Part shown: positions 45,522 through 55,370 of the stretch, one piece after another
Layout: every line of letters begins with the position of its first letter
Position numbering within the stretch: position 1 is the first letter of the stretch
Assembly: GCA_963750195.1 (NCBI GenBank)
Contig: CAVVPS010000002.1
Span: 124,001 to 188,000, forward strand
Origin: AP-15 sp963750195
Lineage (GTDB): Bacteria; Pseudomonadota; Alphaproteobacteria; ATCC43930; CGMCC-115725
Reading direction: 5' to 3'
DNA: 64,000 bases
Position numbers and translations under genes: made by a program
Notes under the pieces: generated by a model
Seen by the model: only the letters and a program-made list of their open reading frames with translations
The model's database searches: none
What the model was told of the DNA's origin: nothing

Positions 45522-46580
45522 CCTGCTTCACAGCCCAATCTCGACGGAGTGGAGCAACCTGCGGGTGGCCAAAAGACCGAAAGCGCCGTGCCGCACGAGC
45601 GGCCCCCGCACCCATGCCAGCGCGCCTACGGGATTTTCCGGAGCTACATTCTTAACACCCTGTCGAAACCCAAGCGGAGCCGACTATTCGACAGCATCCA
45701 GCGCACCGTAATGGCCGGGTTTCTGATCCTCGATGCACCCACACGCTGGCTGATGGATCTCTGCGATGCGGTCATTGGCAATCGCGGATATCTCGCCGTC
45801 GGGACGGTCCTCGCCGCTTACCTCGCTGCATTCGGGCTCATCGATACAAAGGCGACGCAGGAGGAAACGCGCGCGGCTGTAGAACGGAGCTTGTTTATTA
45901 CGCTCGTCAGCAGCGGCAATGCGGCCTCCTTCGTGGCAGCCATGAAGGTGGATTTCGGTTCAACTCAGATGATGACGGCTACCGAACACCCGTCATTGCT
46001 CAAATTCTGGGAATGGGGTCGGACCGATCAACCGAACCGGGAGCCGATGTTGCTCTGGGCTCAATGGCGTCTCGGATTGTGCTCGGAGAAGACCAAAGAT
46101 TGCAGCCTAACGGATGATACGCGGCTCGACCTGAGCGGCGCCAACCTCAGCGACGCCATCCTCAGCCGCGCCAACCTCAGCGACGCCATCCTCAGCCGCG
46201 CCAATCTCAGCGCCCACCTCAGCCGCGCCAACCTCTTCCGCGCCCACCTCGACGGCGCCATCCTCAGCGGCGCCAACCTCGACTTCGCCTACCTCGGCCG
46301 CGCCGACCTCACCAGCGCCGACCTCAGCTTCGCCATCCTCGGCCGCGCCAACCTCAGCGGCGCCGACCTCATCCGCGCCAATCTCTTCCGCGCCTACCTC
46401 GACGACGCCAACCTCGACGGCGCCAACCTCTACGGCGCCCACCTCGACGACGCCAACCTGACCTTCGCCAACCTGACCGGCACCACGAACCTAATCCAGA
46501 GTCAGTTAGACAAAGCCTGCGGCTCGTTTACGAAACTGCCGCCGGGCCTGATCCTGGATAAGCCGTGTCCGGGCAAGTAG
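45501..46580 (+). CDS. Pentapeptide-repeat membrane protein
   Basis: About 359 aa. The N-terminal part has a membrane helix (YLAVGTVLAAYLAAFGLID), and the middle carries LLWAQWRLGLCSEKTKDCSL. From about residue 210 come more than 20 A-[N/D/I/H]-L-x-x units (LSGANLSDAILSRANLSDAI and so on), the right-handed beta-helix of pentapeptide-repeat proteins. The end closes with NLIQSQLDKACGSF. The start is uncertain (45492, 45501 or later); none has a good ribosome site. Function unknown. Confidence 0.78.
   Translation: MANIPDHPASQPNLDGVEQPAGGQKTESAVPHERPPHPCQRAYGIFRSYILNTLSKPKRSRLFDSIQRTVMAGFLILDAPTRWLMDLCDAVIGNRGYLAVGTVLAAYLAAFGLIDTKATQEETRAAVERSLFITLVSSGNAASFVAAMKVDFGSTQMMTATEHPSLLKFWEWGRTDQPNREPMLLWAQWRLGLCSEKTKDCSLTDDTRLDLSGANLSDAILSRANLSDAILSRANLSAHLSRANLFRAHLDGAILSGANLDFAYLGRADLTSADLSFAILGRANLSGADLIRANLFRAYLDDANLDGANLYGAHLDDANLTFANLTGTTNLIQSQLDKACGSFTKLPPGLILDKPCPGK
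46126..46480 (+). repeat. In-gene 15-bp tandem repeats
   Basis: The coding DNA of the pentapeptide region is built of near-identical 15-bp units of the type GCCAACCTCAGC/GAC-GGC/CGC. This is the expected DNA image of the protein repeat and not a CRISPR or satellite. Confidence 0.85.
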
Positions 46581-47062
46581 GGGTTCTAAGCCTCAACTCT
46601 TGGGATTTCGAGCATCGCCCTGGGGTCGGACACCGACCAGGCGGCAGCGGCTAAAAGAGACGAGTTCCGGGCCGCCGCGCGCTGATCACCTCTCAGCGAG
46701 CGCCGGAAATTGCGAGCGGACATCATCGCTGCTGGGCATCGAAACCCTCCCAGTTATCAGTCGTTTGCCGCGGCCATGTTGCGCCGCCTCGCGCGAGCGA
46801 CAGCTGGAAATATTTGATTGATAACCGGGTTGCGCGGGCGATCGCGGCCGGCCGATACTGCAATCATGACCGGCGCTTTGCTCGCGAGCAACGGCGTCTT
46901 CGACGTTTCATTGGACGCGGCTCAGCTTCACCGCCAGCGCCGGACGGGCGCGTCCACGCCGCCCAGCATAGATGGGCTTCGCGAGGCTCAACCCATCCTA
47001 CGTTCCATGTTGTCGCTGTGACCGCGTAGACGGCGACCCTGTCTGGCGTTAATTTTGCCGAA
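46581..47062. other. Intergenic stretch with one dispersed repeat
   Basis: No gene is supported. The only structure seen is repeat copy B at 46971-47002. Short open frames here lack motifs. Confidence 0.4.
46971..47002. repeat. 32-bp dispersed repeat, copy B
   Basis: Matches 45088-45119 at 31 of 32 bases (GATGGGCTTCGCGAGGCTC then AACCCATCCTACG). It sits 61 bases before the toxin gene. Confidence 0.8.
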
Positions 47063-47356
47063 ATGGCGTTTGAGATTGTCCTGGCGCCCGAGGCGTTAGA
47101 AGATCTGCGGGCGCTAAGAGCGAATGTTCGCGCCACGGTCCGGGTCGCGCTTGAAATCCACCTTCGACACGAGCCGGAAAAGAAGAGCCGCAGCCGCATC
47201 AAACGCCTGCGAGGGCTACGTCGGCCCCAATACCGGCTGCGGGTCGGCGAGCTTCGAGTGTTCTACGATATTTCTGGTTCGACGGTCGAAATATTGGCGA
47301 TCGTGACCAAATCGGAAGCGGAGGCTTGGCTGAGGCAATTCGGAGGTCCGGCGTGA
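47063..47356 (+). CDS. RelE/ParE-superfamily toxin
   Basis: A 97-aa toxin: FEIVLAPEALEDLRALRANV at the N-terminus and YRLRVGELRVFYDISGSTVE near residue 57, with the R-V-x-Y-x-I block of the RelE fold. RelE-type toxins cut mRNA at the ribosome; ParE types poison gyrase, and the sequence alone does not decide. It precedes its antitoxin and overlaps it by four bases (GTGA). Confidence 0.85.
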   Translation: MAFEIVLAPEALEDLRALRANVRATVRVALEIHLRHEPEKKSRSRIKRLRGLRRPQYRLRVGELRVFYDISGSTVEILAIVTKSEAEAWLRQFGGPA

Positions 47357-47610
47357 GGCAAATTTCGCTATCCGAAATCAAGGACGATCTCTCACGATTT
47401 CTGCGCGAAGCTCAAAACGAGGAGATCGTGATCACGCGCAATGGAAAACCGGCCGGGTTACTGATCGGCTTCGCGTCCGAGGGCGAGTGGCTTGATTATC
47501 GGCTCGAAAATGATCCGCGTTTTCTGCGCCGAATCGAGCGAGCGCGTAACAGCCTGCGGGCTGGGCGCGGCGTTCGAATCGAAGACACCGATCGAGAGCC
47601 AGAGGGGTGA
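47353..47610 (+). CDS. Phd/YefM-type antitoxin
   Basis: An 85-aa partner. GTG start at 47353 overlaps the toxin stop. The N-terminus VRQISLSEIKDDLSRFLREA and EEIVITRNGKPAGLLIGFAS is the Phd/YefM DNA-binding and dimerisation fold; the Arg-rich tail (RRIERARNSLRAGRG) is the part that would wrap the toxin. Here the toxin comes first, the reverse of most relBE and phd-doc pairs. Confidence 0.85.
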   Translation: MRQISLSEIKDDLSRFLREAQNEEIVITRNGKPAGLLIGFASEGEWLDYRLENDPRFLRRIERARNSLRAGRGVRIEDTDREPEG

Positions 47611-47636
47611 ACGCGTCGAAGCCCCGCGTCGCAACG

Positions 47637-48902
47637 TCACTCCATCACAGCTTTTGGCGCGGGAGCAGGTTCATAGATCTCGGCATCCTTGTGGAGGACG
47701 ATCAGCCGGGGCAGCAGGAACACCAGAGGAACCGCTATCAGGGTCGTGGCGGAATTGGCGATCACCAGCGAATCAAAGGAAAAATGATATTGGTCGAGCA
47801 ATTTCGAGCCGAACCAGTCGGTTCCGAACAGGGCCAGGTTGCGGACGCTGACCATCAAGGAAAAACCCAACCCCTCACACCCGGCGGGAGTTGAGCGCAC
47901 GGCCAGGTCCATCAGCGCGAGCTCCGCCAGGGTGTAGCCGAAGCCGTTCAATCCTTCGATCGCCTGGGCGCGCCCCGCCGACGAATAAAACAGGTAGCCG
48001 AGGTTGGCCGCGGTGGCGACGACCATGCATCCGACCAAGAGCGTGCGCAGGTTGAGGCGCCGGCACAAGATTCCGTAACCGACAGCGGCCAGCACGCCAA
48101 ATACGCCCGCGATCAACTGCAGAAAGCCCTGCGCCTGCGTACTGAGGTGCAAATCGTTCTGCTGCTTGTAGAACAGCGCGGTCCCAAAGCCTGGAGCAAT
48201 GTAGAACAAGGCCATCAGCGCCGCGGCTGCCCACATCGTCCTGGCGGTGGCGATGTTAACGAGCTGCTTGCGGGCGTTCCCCAGGATTTGGCGCGAATTC
48301 GACCGTTTGCGCTGTTCATGCAGAAAGAGGATGGTCACCGGCACCAGCAGGAACATGACGCTGCCGCAGGCCGCAGCGGTCCAGCCAAAAGCGATGGCGG
48401 CGAGATATCCGGCCACCGGACCGTTGACGATCAAACAGGCCTGCTGGACGAACTGGCGGATCGCGGTAAGACGGCCCGAGCCCGAATTGGCCTGCGCGGT
48501 TTCGACCATGTAACCGCCGACCACTGTGCTCGCGACCACCATAAACGTATTGATCACGATCACCACGAACAGCAGCTTGCGATAGTCGTGGGGCGTAACG
48601 ATCAACGCCAGCCATGACAGCGCCGCCAAACTCGCGCTGATCAGGATGTAGCTCTTGCGCCGGCTGCCGAAGAGCGGGAACGCGTCGGTCAAAATTCCGG
48701 CGAACGGCTTCAAGTACCACGCCAGACCTGCCCAGAAAAAGAACGCGGCGTTAGCGGTGCGGTCGACGTGCAACTCGTTCTTGAGCAGATTTTGCAATGG
48801 CAGGCGGGCCAGAACCTGGGGCTGCGCCAGGGTGGTGGCCAACACTCCTGCGACGATGACCAGCGCCGCGTATCTAAGCGCCTTGTCGGGTCCTGCCCTC
48901 AC
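47637..48902 (-). CDS. BT1/MFS-type membrane transporter
   Basis: A 421-aa transporter of 12 helices. The N-terminal block LPLQNLLKNELHVDRTANAA and WYLKPFAGILTDAFPLFGSR match the BT1 family (folate-biopterin transporters), with a loop of the MFS type (SRRKSYIL). The C-terminal half ends with IANSATTLIAVPLVFLLPRL. The substrate in bacteria is generally unknown. It converges with the TA pair. Confidence 0.8.
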   Translation of the reverse strand: MRAGPDKALRYAALVIVAGVLATTLAQPQVLARLPLQNLLKNELHVDRTANAAFFFWAGLAWYLKPFAGILTDAFPLFGSRRKSYILISASLAALSWLALIVTPHDYRKLLFVVIVINTFMVVASTVVGGYMVETAQANSGSGRLTAIRQFVQQACLIVNGPVAGYLAAIAFGWTAAACGSVMFLLVPVTILFLHEQRKRSNSRQILGNARKQLVNIATARTMWAAAALMALFYIAPGFGTALFYKQQNDLHLSTQAQGFLQLIAGVFGVLAAVGYGILCRRLNLRTLLVGCMVVATAANLGYLFYSSAGRAQAIEGLNGFGYTLAELALMDLAVRSTPAGCEGLGFSLMVSVRNLALFGTDWFGSKLLDQYHFSFDSLVIANSATTLIAVPLVFLLPRLIVLHKDAEIYEPAPAPKAVME

Positions 48903-48908
48903 GTGCGC

Positions 48909-49253
48909 TCAGTGGGAGGCATCGGCAGCCGGCAGCCATTTGCCTTGCGAGCGCACCAGCACCGTGGCTTCGACCGGGTATTCGTTGTCGACCGAATATT
49001 CGTAGCAGCGGATCGACATGGCCTCCGGATGGGCGGCATCGATCGCCGCGAGCGCCGCCGCCAAGGATTCGAAATCCCCGGAATATTGCAGCCGGCTGTT
49101 CCATACCCCGCGCGAGGCCCGGCTCAACCACCCAATCGTCGCCTCGTTGGTCTCCGGCATGCGGTCGATATAGGCGGTAATCTCGATGGTCACGTCGCCG
49201 GAAGGGCGCGTCTCGTCGCGAGTGATCTCGACGCGGTAGGTCTGATAGGCCAT
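48909..49253 (-). CDS. Hypothetical protein, 114 aa
   Basis: A soluble protein beginning MAYQTYRVEITRDETRPSGD and ending in SQGKWLPAADASH. It has beta-strand-like alternation and Trp-containing segments (GWLSRASRGVWNS). No recognised family. Six bases separate its stop from the transporter start, so it is the first gene of that pair. Confidence 0.6.
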   Translation of the reverse strand: MAYQTYRVEITRDETRPSGDVTIEITAYIDRMPETNEATIGWLSRASRGVWNSRLQYSGDFESLAAALAAIDAAHPEAMSIRCYEYSVDNEYPVEATVLVRSQGKWLPAADASH

Positions 49254-49316
49254 CGTCTTGGGACGCCACGCCGGAGCCGCCTTGCAGGACGGCCCCGCGC
49301 GTGACGTGTCAGTCGC

Positions 49317-50976
49317 TCAGCTGTGCCAGCGGAACGCTTGCGGCTTGCGGGCAGAGCCCTGCGAGAGCACGACGTTGACGAGCGCCGGGCCGCGGAAGTT
49401 CATCGCCTCGGCGAGGGCGCCCTTCAGGTCCTTCGGGTCCTCGACAAAGAAGCCCTTGCCGCCAAACGCTTCCATGACCTTGTCGTAGCGCGCGCCGTAG
49501 ATCAGCGAGTTGGGTCTCATGTTGAACATCGGGTTTTCCGGGATCTCCGGCATGCCAGGACCGATGCCGCCATTGTTGAGCACGACGATCTTGACCGGCA
49601 GGTTATAGCGGACGAGCGTCTCCATCTCCATACCGGAGAAGCCGATCGCCGAGTTCGCCCGACAAGTGGATGACCGGACGGTCCGGGTGCACGATGGCGG
49701 CGGCGATCGCCTGGCCGAGGCCGAGGCCCATCGTGCCGTAGGTGCCGGCGTTGAGGCAGGCCTTGGCGCTGAACACCGGCAGCATCGTCAGGCCGATATC
49801 CATCGTGCCGGCTCCCTCGGCCGACAGGATCGAGTTCCGCGGCATCCAGGCGGCGATGTCCTTGAAGGCGCGGTAATAGGTCGCCGGTGCGCTGTCGTCG
49901 TCGATCTGCGGCTGGATCTGGGCCGCGTTTTCCGACGACTTCTTGCTGATCATCTGCCGCCATGGCGATTCCTTCGGATGGAACCACTGGCGGCCGGCGA
50001 GTGCGGCGTTCATCTGCGCCATGATCGCCTTGCCGTCGCCGACCAGCGCCACGTCGGTCGCCTTGTTGTGGCCGATCTCCTCGGGCGCGATGTCGAGCTG
50101 GATGACCTTGACGTCCGGCGCATAGCGCGGCGGCTGCCCGAAATGGAAGATCCAGTTGAAGCGGGCGCCCATCAGGAACACGACGTCGGCGTTCTGCAGC
50201 GCCAATGTGCGGGCCGCCGCCACCGACAGCGGATGGTCGTCGGGCATCACGCCCTTGCCCATCGGCGAGCGCAGGAACGGCACTTGCGTCTTCTCGATAA
50301 AGGAGCGCACCTCACTTTCGGCGTCGGCCCAAGCCATCCCCTTGCCGACGAGGATGAGCGGCCGCTCGGCCCGCTCGAGCATGTTGAGCGCCGCGTCGAC
50401 ATTCTCCGGCGGGGCCTGGAAGCGCGGCGGGTCGGGGCATTTTTGCACCTGCACCACGTCCTTCTCGTCACACTTGCCGGTGATGATGTCGTCGGGCATG
50501 TCGAGATAGGCGGCGCCGGGCCGGCCGTAGGTCGCGTTCCGGGTCGCCTCCGCGACATAAAACGGGATCCGCTTTACGCTATCGATGGCGTGGGCGAATT
50601 TGCAGAGCGGCGCGGCGAGGAGCACCTGGCGCTCTTCCTGGAAAGCGCCCATGCCGCGGCGATAGGTTTCCGAGGCGCCGCCGATCAGAATCATCGGCCA
50701 GCAATTCTGCTGCGCATCAGCAAGGCCGGCGAGGCCGTGCACGACGCCGGGGCCGGTCACGACGATGCAGGCGCCGGGCCGGCCGGTCAGATAGCCGTAC
50801 GCCCGCGCCGCATAGGAGGCGGCTTGCTCGTTGCGCATGCCGATATAGGCGACACCTTCCTTTTGCGCTGCGGCGGCGATCGGGCCGACGGGAAACCCGA
50901 CGACGCCAAAGAGGTGGTTTATGCCCTGCTGCTTGAGGCTCCTCGCAATCAACGTGGCGCCGTCAATCTCACTCAT
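49317..50976 (-). CDS. ThDP-dependent enzyme, oxalyl-CoA decarboxylase/2-hydroxyacyl-CoA lyase type (frameshift)
   Basis: Start at 50976 with GGGAGAG upstream: MSEIDGATLIARSLKQQGIN, MRNEQAASYAARAYGYLTGR (the catalytic Glu of ThDP enzymes), GVVHGLAGLADAQQNCWPMI and GASETYRRGMGAFQEE. The C-terminal ThDP motif breaks: the frame ends as VIHLSGELGDRLL, while the next frame reads SAIGFSGMEMETLVRYNLPV and IVVLNNGGIGPGMPEIPENP to 49317. One extra base at about 49654 explains it (GAACTC for GACTC), and 1660 bases fit one extra base. Restored, it would be about 552 aa. No formyl-CoA transferase gene is adjacent. Confidence 0.85.
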
Positions 50977-51154
50977 GTTTCTCTCCCGTGTGTTGGGGCG
51001 GACGCCGACCATGCGCGAGACGCCGCCGGGCAAGGTTGTCGAAGAGGTCTGCGTGGCGGAGATTACGCATTTATTGCCGACCGGGCAAAGGCCTATCCGG
51101 TGCGATGGGCGCGACCCGGGCCGATTTCGGGCGCGGAGGCGGCTAACGGGTCGA

Positions 51155-52280
51155 TCAGGCGCCGGTGGCGATCGCGTCCGAGCCCTCGATGCGGGCGGCG
51201 AGTGCCGCGGCGAGAAACCGATCGATATCGCCGTCGAGCACGGCGCCGGTGTTGCTGGTCTCGACCCCGGTGCGCAGATCCTTGACCATCTGATAGGGCT
51301 GCAGCACGTAGGAGCGGATCTGGTGACCCCAGCCGATGTCGGTCTTGGTCGCGTTCATCGCATCGGTGACCGCCTCGCGCCGCTGTAATTCGGCTTCGTA
51401 GAGCCGGGCGCGCAGCATGGCGAAGGCGTGGGCGCGGTTCTGGTGCTGCGAGCGTTCGCTCTGGCACTGCACGACAATCCCGCTCGGCATATGGGTGATG
51501 CGCACCGCGCTGTCGGTCTTGTTGACGTGCTGGCCGCCGGCGCCCGAGGAGCGGTAGGTGTCGATGCGCAGATCCTTGTCGTTGATCTCGACCTCGATCT
51601 TGTCGTCGACCACGGGATAGACCCAGACCGAGGCAAAACTGGTGTGGCGGCGATCGTTCGAATCAAATGGCGAGATGCGCACCAGACGATGGACGCCGCT
51701 TTCGGTTTTGAGCCAGCCATAGGCATCGGGTCCGGAGATCCGCAGCGTCGCCGATTTGAGCCCCGCCTCCTCGCCGCCGCTCTCTTCGAGCCATTCGACT
51801 TTGTAGCCGTGTGCCTCGGCCCAGCGCATATACATGCGCAGCAGCATCTCGGCCCAATCCTGCGCCTCGGTGCCGCCTGCCCCGGCATGGACTTCCAGAT
51901 AGCAATCGTTGCCGTCGGCCTCGCCCGACAGCAGGCTTTCGAGCTCGCGCCGGGCCGCCTCGGCGCGCAGCTTTCCGAGCGCGGCCTCGGCTTCGGCGAC
52001 GATCTGCGCCTCGCCCTCGGCTTCGCCAAGCGCGATCAGCTCGAGCGCGTCGTCGACCTCGCGCTCGATGCGCCGGTAGCCGGCGATCGCCTGGTCGAGC
52101 CGGGTGCGCTCTCGCAGCAGCTTCTGCGCCGCGGTTGGGTCGTCCCAGAGGCGCGGGTTTTCGACCTCGGCGTTCAGTTCGGCCAGGCGCCGGGTTGCCG
52201 TATCCCAGTCAAAGATGCCTCCTCAGCAGCGCCAGCGACTTCCTGATGTCGCCGGCCGCCGCCTCGATTTCGGCGCGCAT
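51155..52280 (-). CDS. prfB: Peptide chain release factor 2 (programmed +1 frameshift)
   Basis: RF2 recognises UGA and UAA stops. ORF1 runs from the ATG at 52280 through ALLRRHL to an in-frame TGA. The second frame continues DWDTATRRLAELNAEVENPR. Later come EVHAGAGGTEAQDWAEMLLR, the domain with YKVEWLEESGGEEAGLKSAT, and the GGQ loop RSSGAGGQHVNKTDSAVRIT that releases the peptide. About 374 aa in all. The frame change here is programmed, unlike the others in this window. Confidence 0.97.
52208..52223 (-). promoter_or_regulatory. prfB autoregulatory frameshift site
   Basis: The minus strand reads AGGAGGCATCTTTGAC: an internal Shine-Dalgarno (AGGAGG), three bases (CAT), then the slippery CTT followed by the TGA stop and C. 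The spacing equals that of the known E. coli site. When RF2 is scarce the ribosome slips +1 on CTT and makes RF2. Confidence 0.95.
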
Positions 52281-52310
52281 GCCTCGCTCCGTCCGTCTAT
52301 TTCGGTGCTG

Positions 52311-54935
52311 TTAATATAGACCGCCGGTGCCGCTGGCGGGAGCGCCGCGCGCCGGCAGCATAGCACTGCCGCCATCCGGCTTGGCGCCGGCCGCAGGGGT
52401 GGCGGCAGCCTCGTCGCCGCCTTCGGCAGCCGCGGTCGCGTCTGCCGGCGCGCCATCCTCGCCATCGGCGCGCGCGGGGTTGAGATCGCGGTTCTTGCCC
52501 GGCTCGGTTCCGGGCTTGTAAGCCTCGTAGATTGCCGGCCCGTCACCGGAGATCGGCAGGCCAGTAGCGGCGCTAACCCGGTAGAGCCGCATGTCCGGCG
52601 GGATGCGGAAATCGGTCGCTGGCGTGCTCGCTAGTGCGGCGATCATGAAATCGCGAAAGATCGGCGCAGCGACATGACCACCTGTCTCGTCCTTACCGAG
52701 GCTGTCCGGCTGGTCATAACCGACATAGACACCGGCGGCGAGGTCAGGGGTGAAGCCTTCGAACCACGCGTCGCGGTAATCGTTCGTGGTCCCGGTCTTG
52801 CCGGCGATCGGGCGGCCCACTGCCTTTACCGCCGTGCCGGTGCCGCGCTGCACCACTCCCTCCATCATCGTGACCACCTGATAGGCCGAGCCGGGGTCCG
52901 CCACCTGCTCACGCGTATCCGGGATCACCGGCACCGGTTGATGGTTCCAATCGACATCGGTACAGCCGTCGCAAGGGCGACTGTCGGCGCGAAAAATAGT
53001 CTTGCCGTCGCGGTCCTGGACGCGGTCGATGACAGTCGGAGTGATGCGCTTACCGCCGTTGACCAGCATCGCATAGGCGGCGGTCAACCGCATCGGGGTT
53101 GTCTCACCAGAGCCGAGGGTGATCGAATATTCGTGGGGCACATGATCCAGGATGCCGAAGCGCTCGATCGTGTCGGCGATCGGATCCATGCCGATCATCG
53201 TGGCGACCCGCACCGTCAGCGTATCGATCGACTGCTCGAGCCCGATGCGCAGCGGGGTCGGTCCGCGGAAACGATCGGCCTCATAATTGGTCGGTGACCA
53301 CATCGGCAGCCCGGCGCCTTGGGGCAGCGAGATCGGCGCGTCGCTGACCATTGTCGACGGCGTGAAGCCATGATCGAGGGCGGTCAGAAAGACGAACGGC
53401 TTGATCGCCGACCCGGTCTGCCGATAGGCCTGGGTCGCCCGATCAAACTGGCTGGTAGCGAAGCTGAACCCGCCGCTTATCGCCAGCACCCGGCCGGTAT
53501 GCGGATCCATGACGACCAGAGCCCCGGACACTTCGGGCACCTGGCACAGGGTAAAGCCGGCTCCTCTGCCGGCCGCCGCCACCGCGGTCTTGTCGGTCTT
53601 GATATCGGCGTCGCTGCCGACATCGCCCTTGGCCGGCACGCCGGCGACCGGCGCCACCATTACCACATCGCCGGGTCTGACCACGTCACCGGCGCCGCGC
53701 GGGAACGGGCCGAGGGAGCCATTGGCATAGCGCCGCCGGGCCCAGTGCATCTGCGCAAATGGGATCTGCCCCGTATCGGCATCGGCAAAGCCGATCGCCG
53801 CCGCGCCGGGTGTAGCGCGTAGTACAACCGCCAGACGCCAGCCAACGTCGGTCGCGACCGCCGGAATTTGAACCTTGCTCAACCGGGAAGCCCAATCACC
53901 CTCGGGGTCGATGTGCGCGACGGCCCCGCGCCAACCTTCGTGCCCGTGAGCATAGCTGATCAATCCCTCGCGCAAGGCCTTGTCCGCCTCTGCCTGCAAA
54001 CGCGGATCGAGACTGGTGCGTACCGACAGGCCGGCCTCGTACAATGCCCGCTCGCCGTATCGCGCGAGCAGCTGGCGCCGCACCTCCTCGGCAAAATAGG
54101 GCGCCCTGACCTCTTCGGCCTCCTGGCGGTGGTGCAGTTCGATCGGCTGCGCCTTAGCCTGGTCCGCCGCCTCGCGGCTAACGACGCCGTCCTCGACCAT
54201 GCGGTCGAGAACCCAGTCGCGGCGCGCCGTCGCCGCCTCCGGCAAGCGCACCGGATTATAGCGGTTTGGCGCCTTCGGCAGGCCGCCGAGGAAGGCGGCC
54301 TCCCCCAAGCTCAGCTGGTCGAGCGATTTATCGAAATAGGTCATCGCCGCCGCCGCGACGCCATAAGCGCCCGAGCCGAGATAGATCTCGTTCAGATAGA
54401 GTTCGAGGATGCGCTCCTTGGGCAGCGCCGCCTCGATCTTGGTAGCAAGCAGGATCTCCTTTATTTTGCGCGCGATCGAAACCTCATTTGTCAGCAGCAT
54501 GTTCTTGGCGACCTGCTGGGTGATCGTCGACGCCCCGATCGGGCGGCGGCTGGTTCGAAACCGGCCGATATCGGTGATCGCGGCGCGTAAGATCGACAGT
54601 GGGTCGATCCCGTGATGGCTGTAGAAGTTTTTATCCTCGGCGGAAATGAAGGCGTTGATGACCGGTTTGGGAATTGCCTGAATCGGGACAAAGACCCGGC
54701 GCTCGGTCGCGTATTCAGCCAGCAGGCGCCCATTCCCAGCTTGGACCCGGGTCGTGATCGGTGGCTGAAAATTGGCTAGCTGCTGATAGTCTGGCAGGTC
54801 GCGTCCAAAATACCAGATTGTGATCCCAACAAATCCGGCCCCCGCGATCGCCAGAATGACCGCGCAGACAAAAAGAAACCTGACGAGTTTGACCATTTGT
54901 TCGAGCCGGCGAGACGCGGACGCTCCGGTTGCCAC
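52311..54935 (-). CDS. mrcA: Bifunctional penicillin-binding protein 1A
   Basis: Class A PBP of 874 aa (GTG start; an ATG 13 codons later gives MVKLVRFLFVCAVILAIAGA, a membrane anchor). The glycosyltransferase domain has ISAEDKNFYSHHGIDPLSIL, RRPIGASTITQQVAKNMLL and ELYLNEIYLGSGAYGV. The transpeptidase domain has RQTGSAIKPFVFL (Ser and Lys), EQSIDTLTVRVATMIG and PIAGKTGTTNDYRDAW. The tail is Ala/Pro-rich. It starts divergently from rne. Confidence 0.96.
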   Translation of the reverse strand: MATGASASRRLEQMVKLVRFLFVCAVILAIAGAGFVGITIWYFGRDLPDYQQLANFQPPITTRVQAGNGRLLAEYATERRVFVPIQAIPKPVINAFISAEDKNFYSHHGIDPLSILRAAITDIGRFRTSRRPIGASTITQQVAKNMLLTNEVSIARKIKEILLATKIEAALPKERILELYLNEIYLGSGAYGVAAAAMTYFDKSLDQLSLGEAAFLGGLPKAPNRYNPVRLPEAATARRDWVLDRMVEDGVVSREAADQAKAQPIELHHRQEAEEVRAPYFAEEVRRQLLARYGERALYEAGLSVRTSLDPRLQAEADKALREGLISYAHGHEGWRGAVAHIDPEGDWASRLSKVQIPAVATDVGWRLAVVLRATPGAAAIGFADADTGQIPFAQMHWARRRYANGSLGPFPRGAGDVVRPGDVVMVAPVAGVPAKGDVGSDADIKTDKTAVAAAGRGAGFTLCQVPEVSGALVVMDPHTGRVLAISGGFSFATSQFDRATQAYRQTGSAIKPFVFLTALDHGFTPSTMVSDAPISLPQGAGLPMWSPTNYEADRFRGPTPLRIGLEQSIDTLTVRVATMIGMDPIADTIERFGILDHVPHEYSITLGSGETTPMRLTAAYAMLVNGGKRITPTVIDRVQDRDGKTIFRADSRPCDGCTDVDWNHQPVPVIPDTREQVADPGSAYQVVTMMEGVVQRGTGTAVKAVGRPIAGKTGTTNDYRDAWFEGFTPDLAAGVYVGYDQPDSLGKDETGGHVAAPIFRDFMIAALASTPATDFRIPPDMRLYRVSAATGLPISGDGPAIYEAYKPGTEPGKNRDLNPARADGEDGAPADATAAAEGGDEAAATPAAGAKPDGGSAMLPARGAPASGTGGLY

Positions 54936-55370
54936 CGATCGCCCCGATTACCCGGTACCTGGGGCATCGCCTTATATGCGCCAGCGGGGTAGCTATTCCA
55001 AGTCTGTTTCGCCGCGTGCAGGCGGCTCGGTCGCCGGGGTGCGGACGAAAGCATTGTAGCGGAGCCTCTGCCAATATACATTGGTACCTGCGAAAAATCG
55101 CCGTCCGCCTGCCGGGTAGCACGCTCGGCAGGGACATCGCGATGTGAGCCCGCATGATCGGCGGCGCGTATGCCGCCGCGCGGGGCCAGAGCGTGGGACG
55201 ACGTGGATCGTAGGAACCCGAAGCCGTCCCCTGACGAGATTCACCGTGGTCGATATGCAATCGTTCCAAGACGGCATGAGCTCAGGCGTTGCCGGCTTCC
55301 TCACACACGGGATCGCGCCGCCGGCCGAATTTCGCGCGGCCGCGGCAGCGCGCCTCGGAGTTACGCCCGA
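54936..55370. other. Divergent mrcA-rne intergenic region
   Basis: No gene is supported. In several alphaproteobacteria an N-acetylmuramoyl-alanine amidase gene sits between rne and the PBP1A gene; none is seen here. The region must hold both promoters and an rne 5' leader; no clear RNA structure was identified. Confidence 0.4.

Noticed and set aside
46126..46480. CRISPR-like array
   Set aside because: The 15-bp periodicity has no unique spacers and encodes a pentapeptide repeat in one frame.
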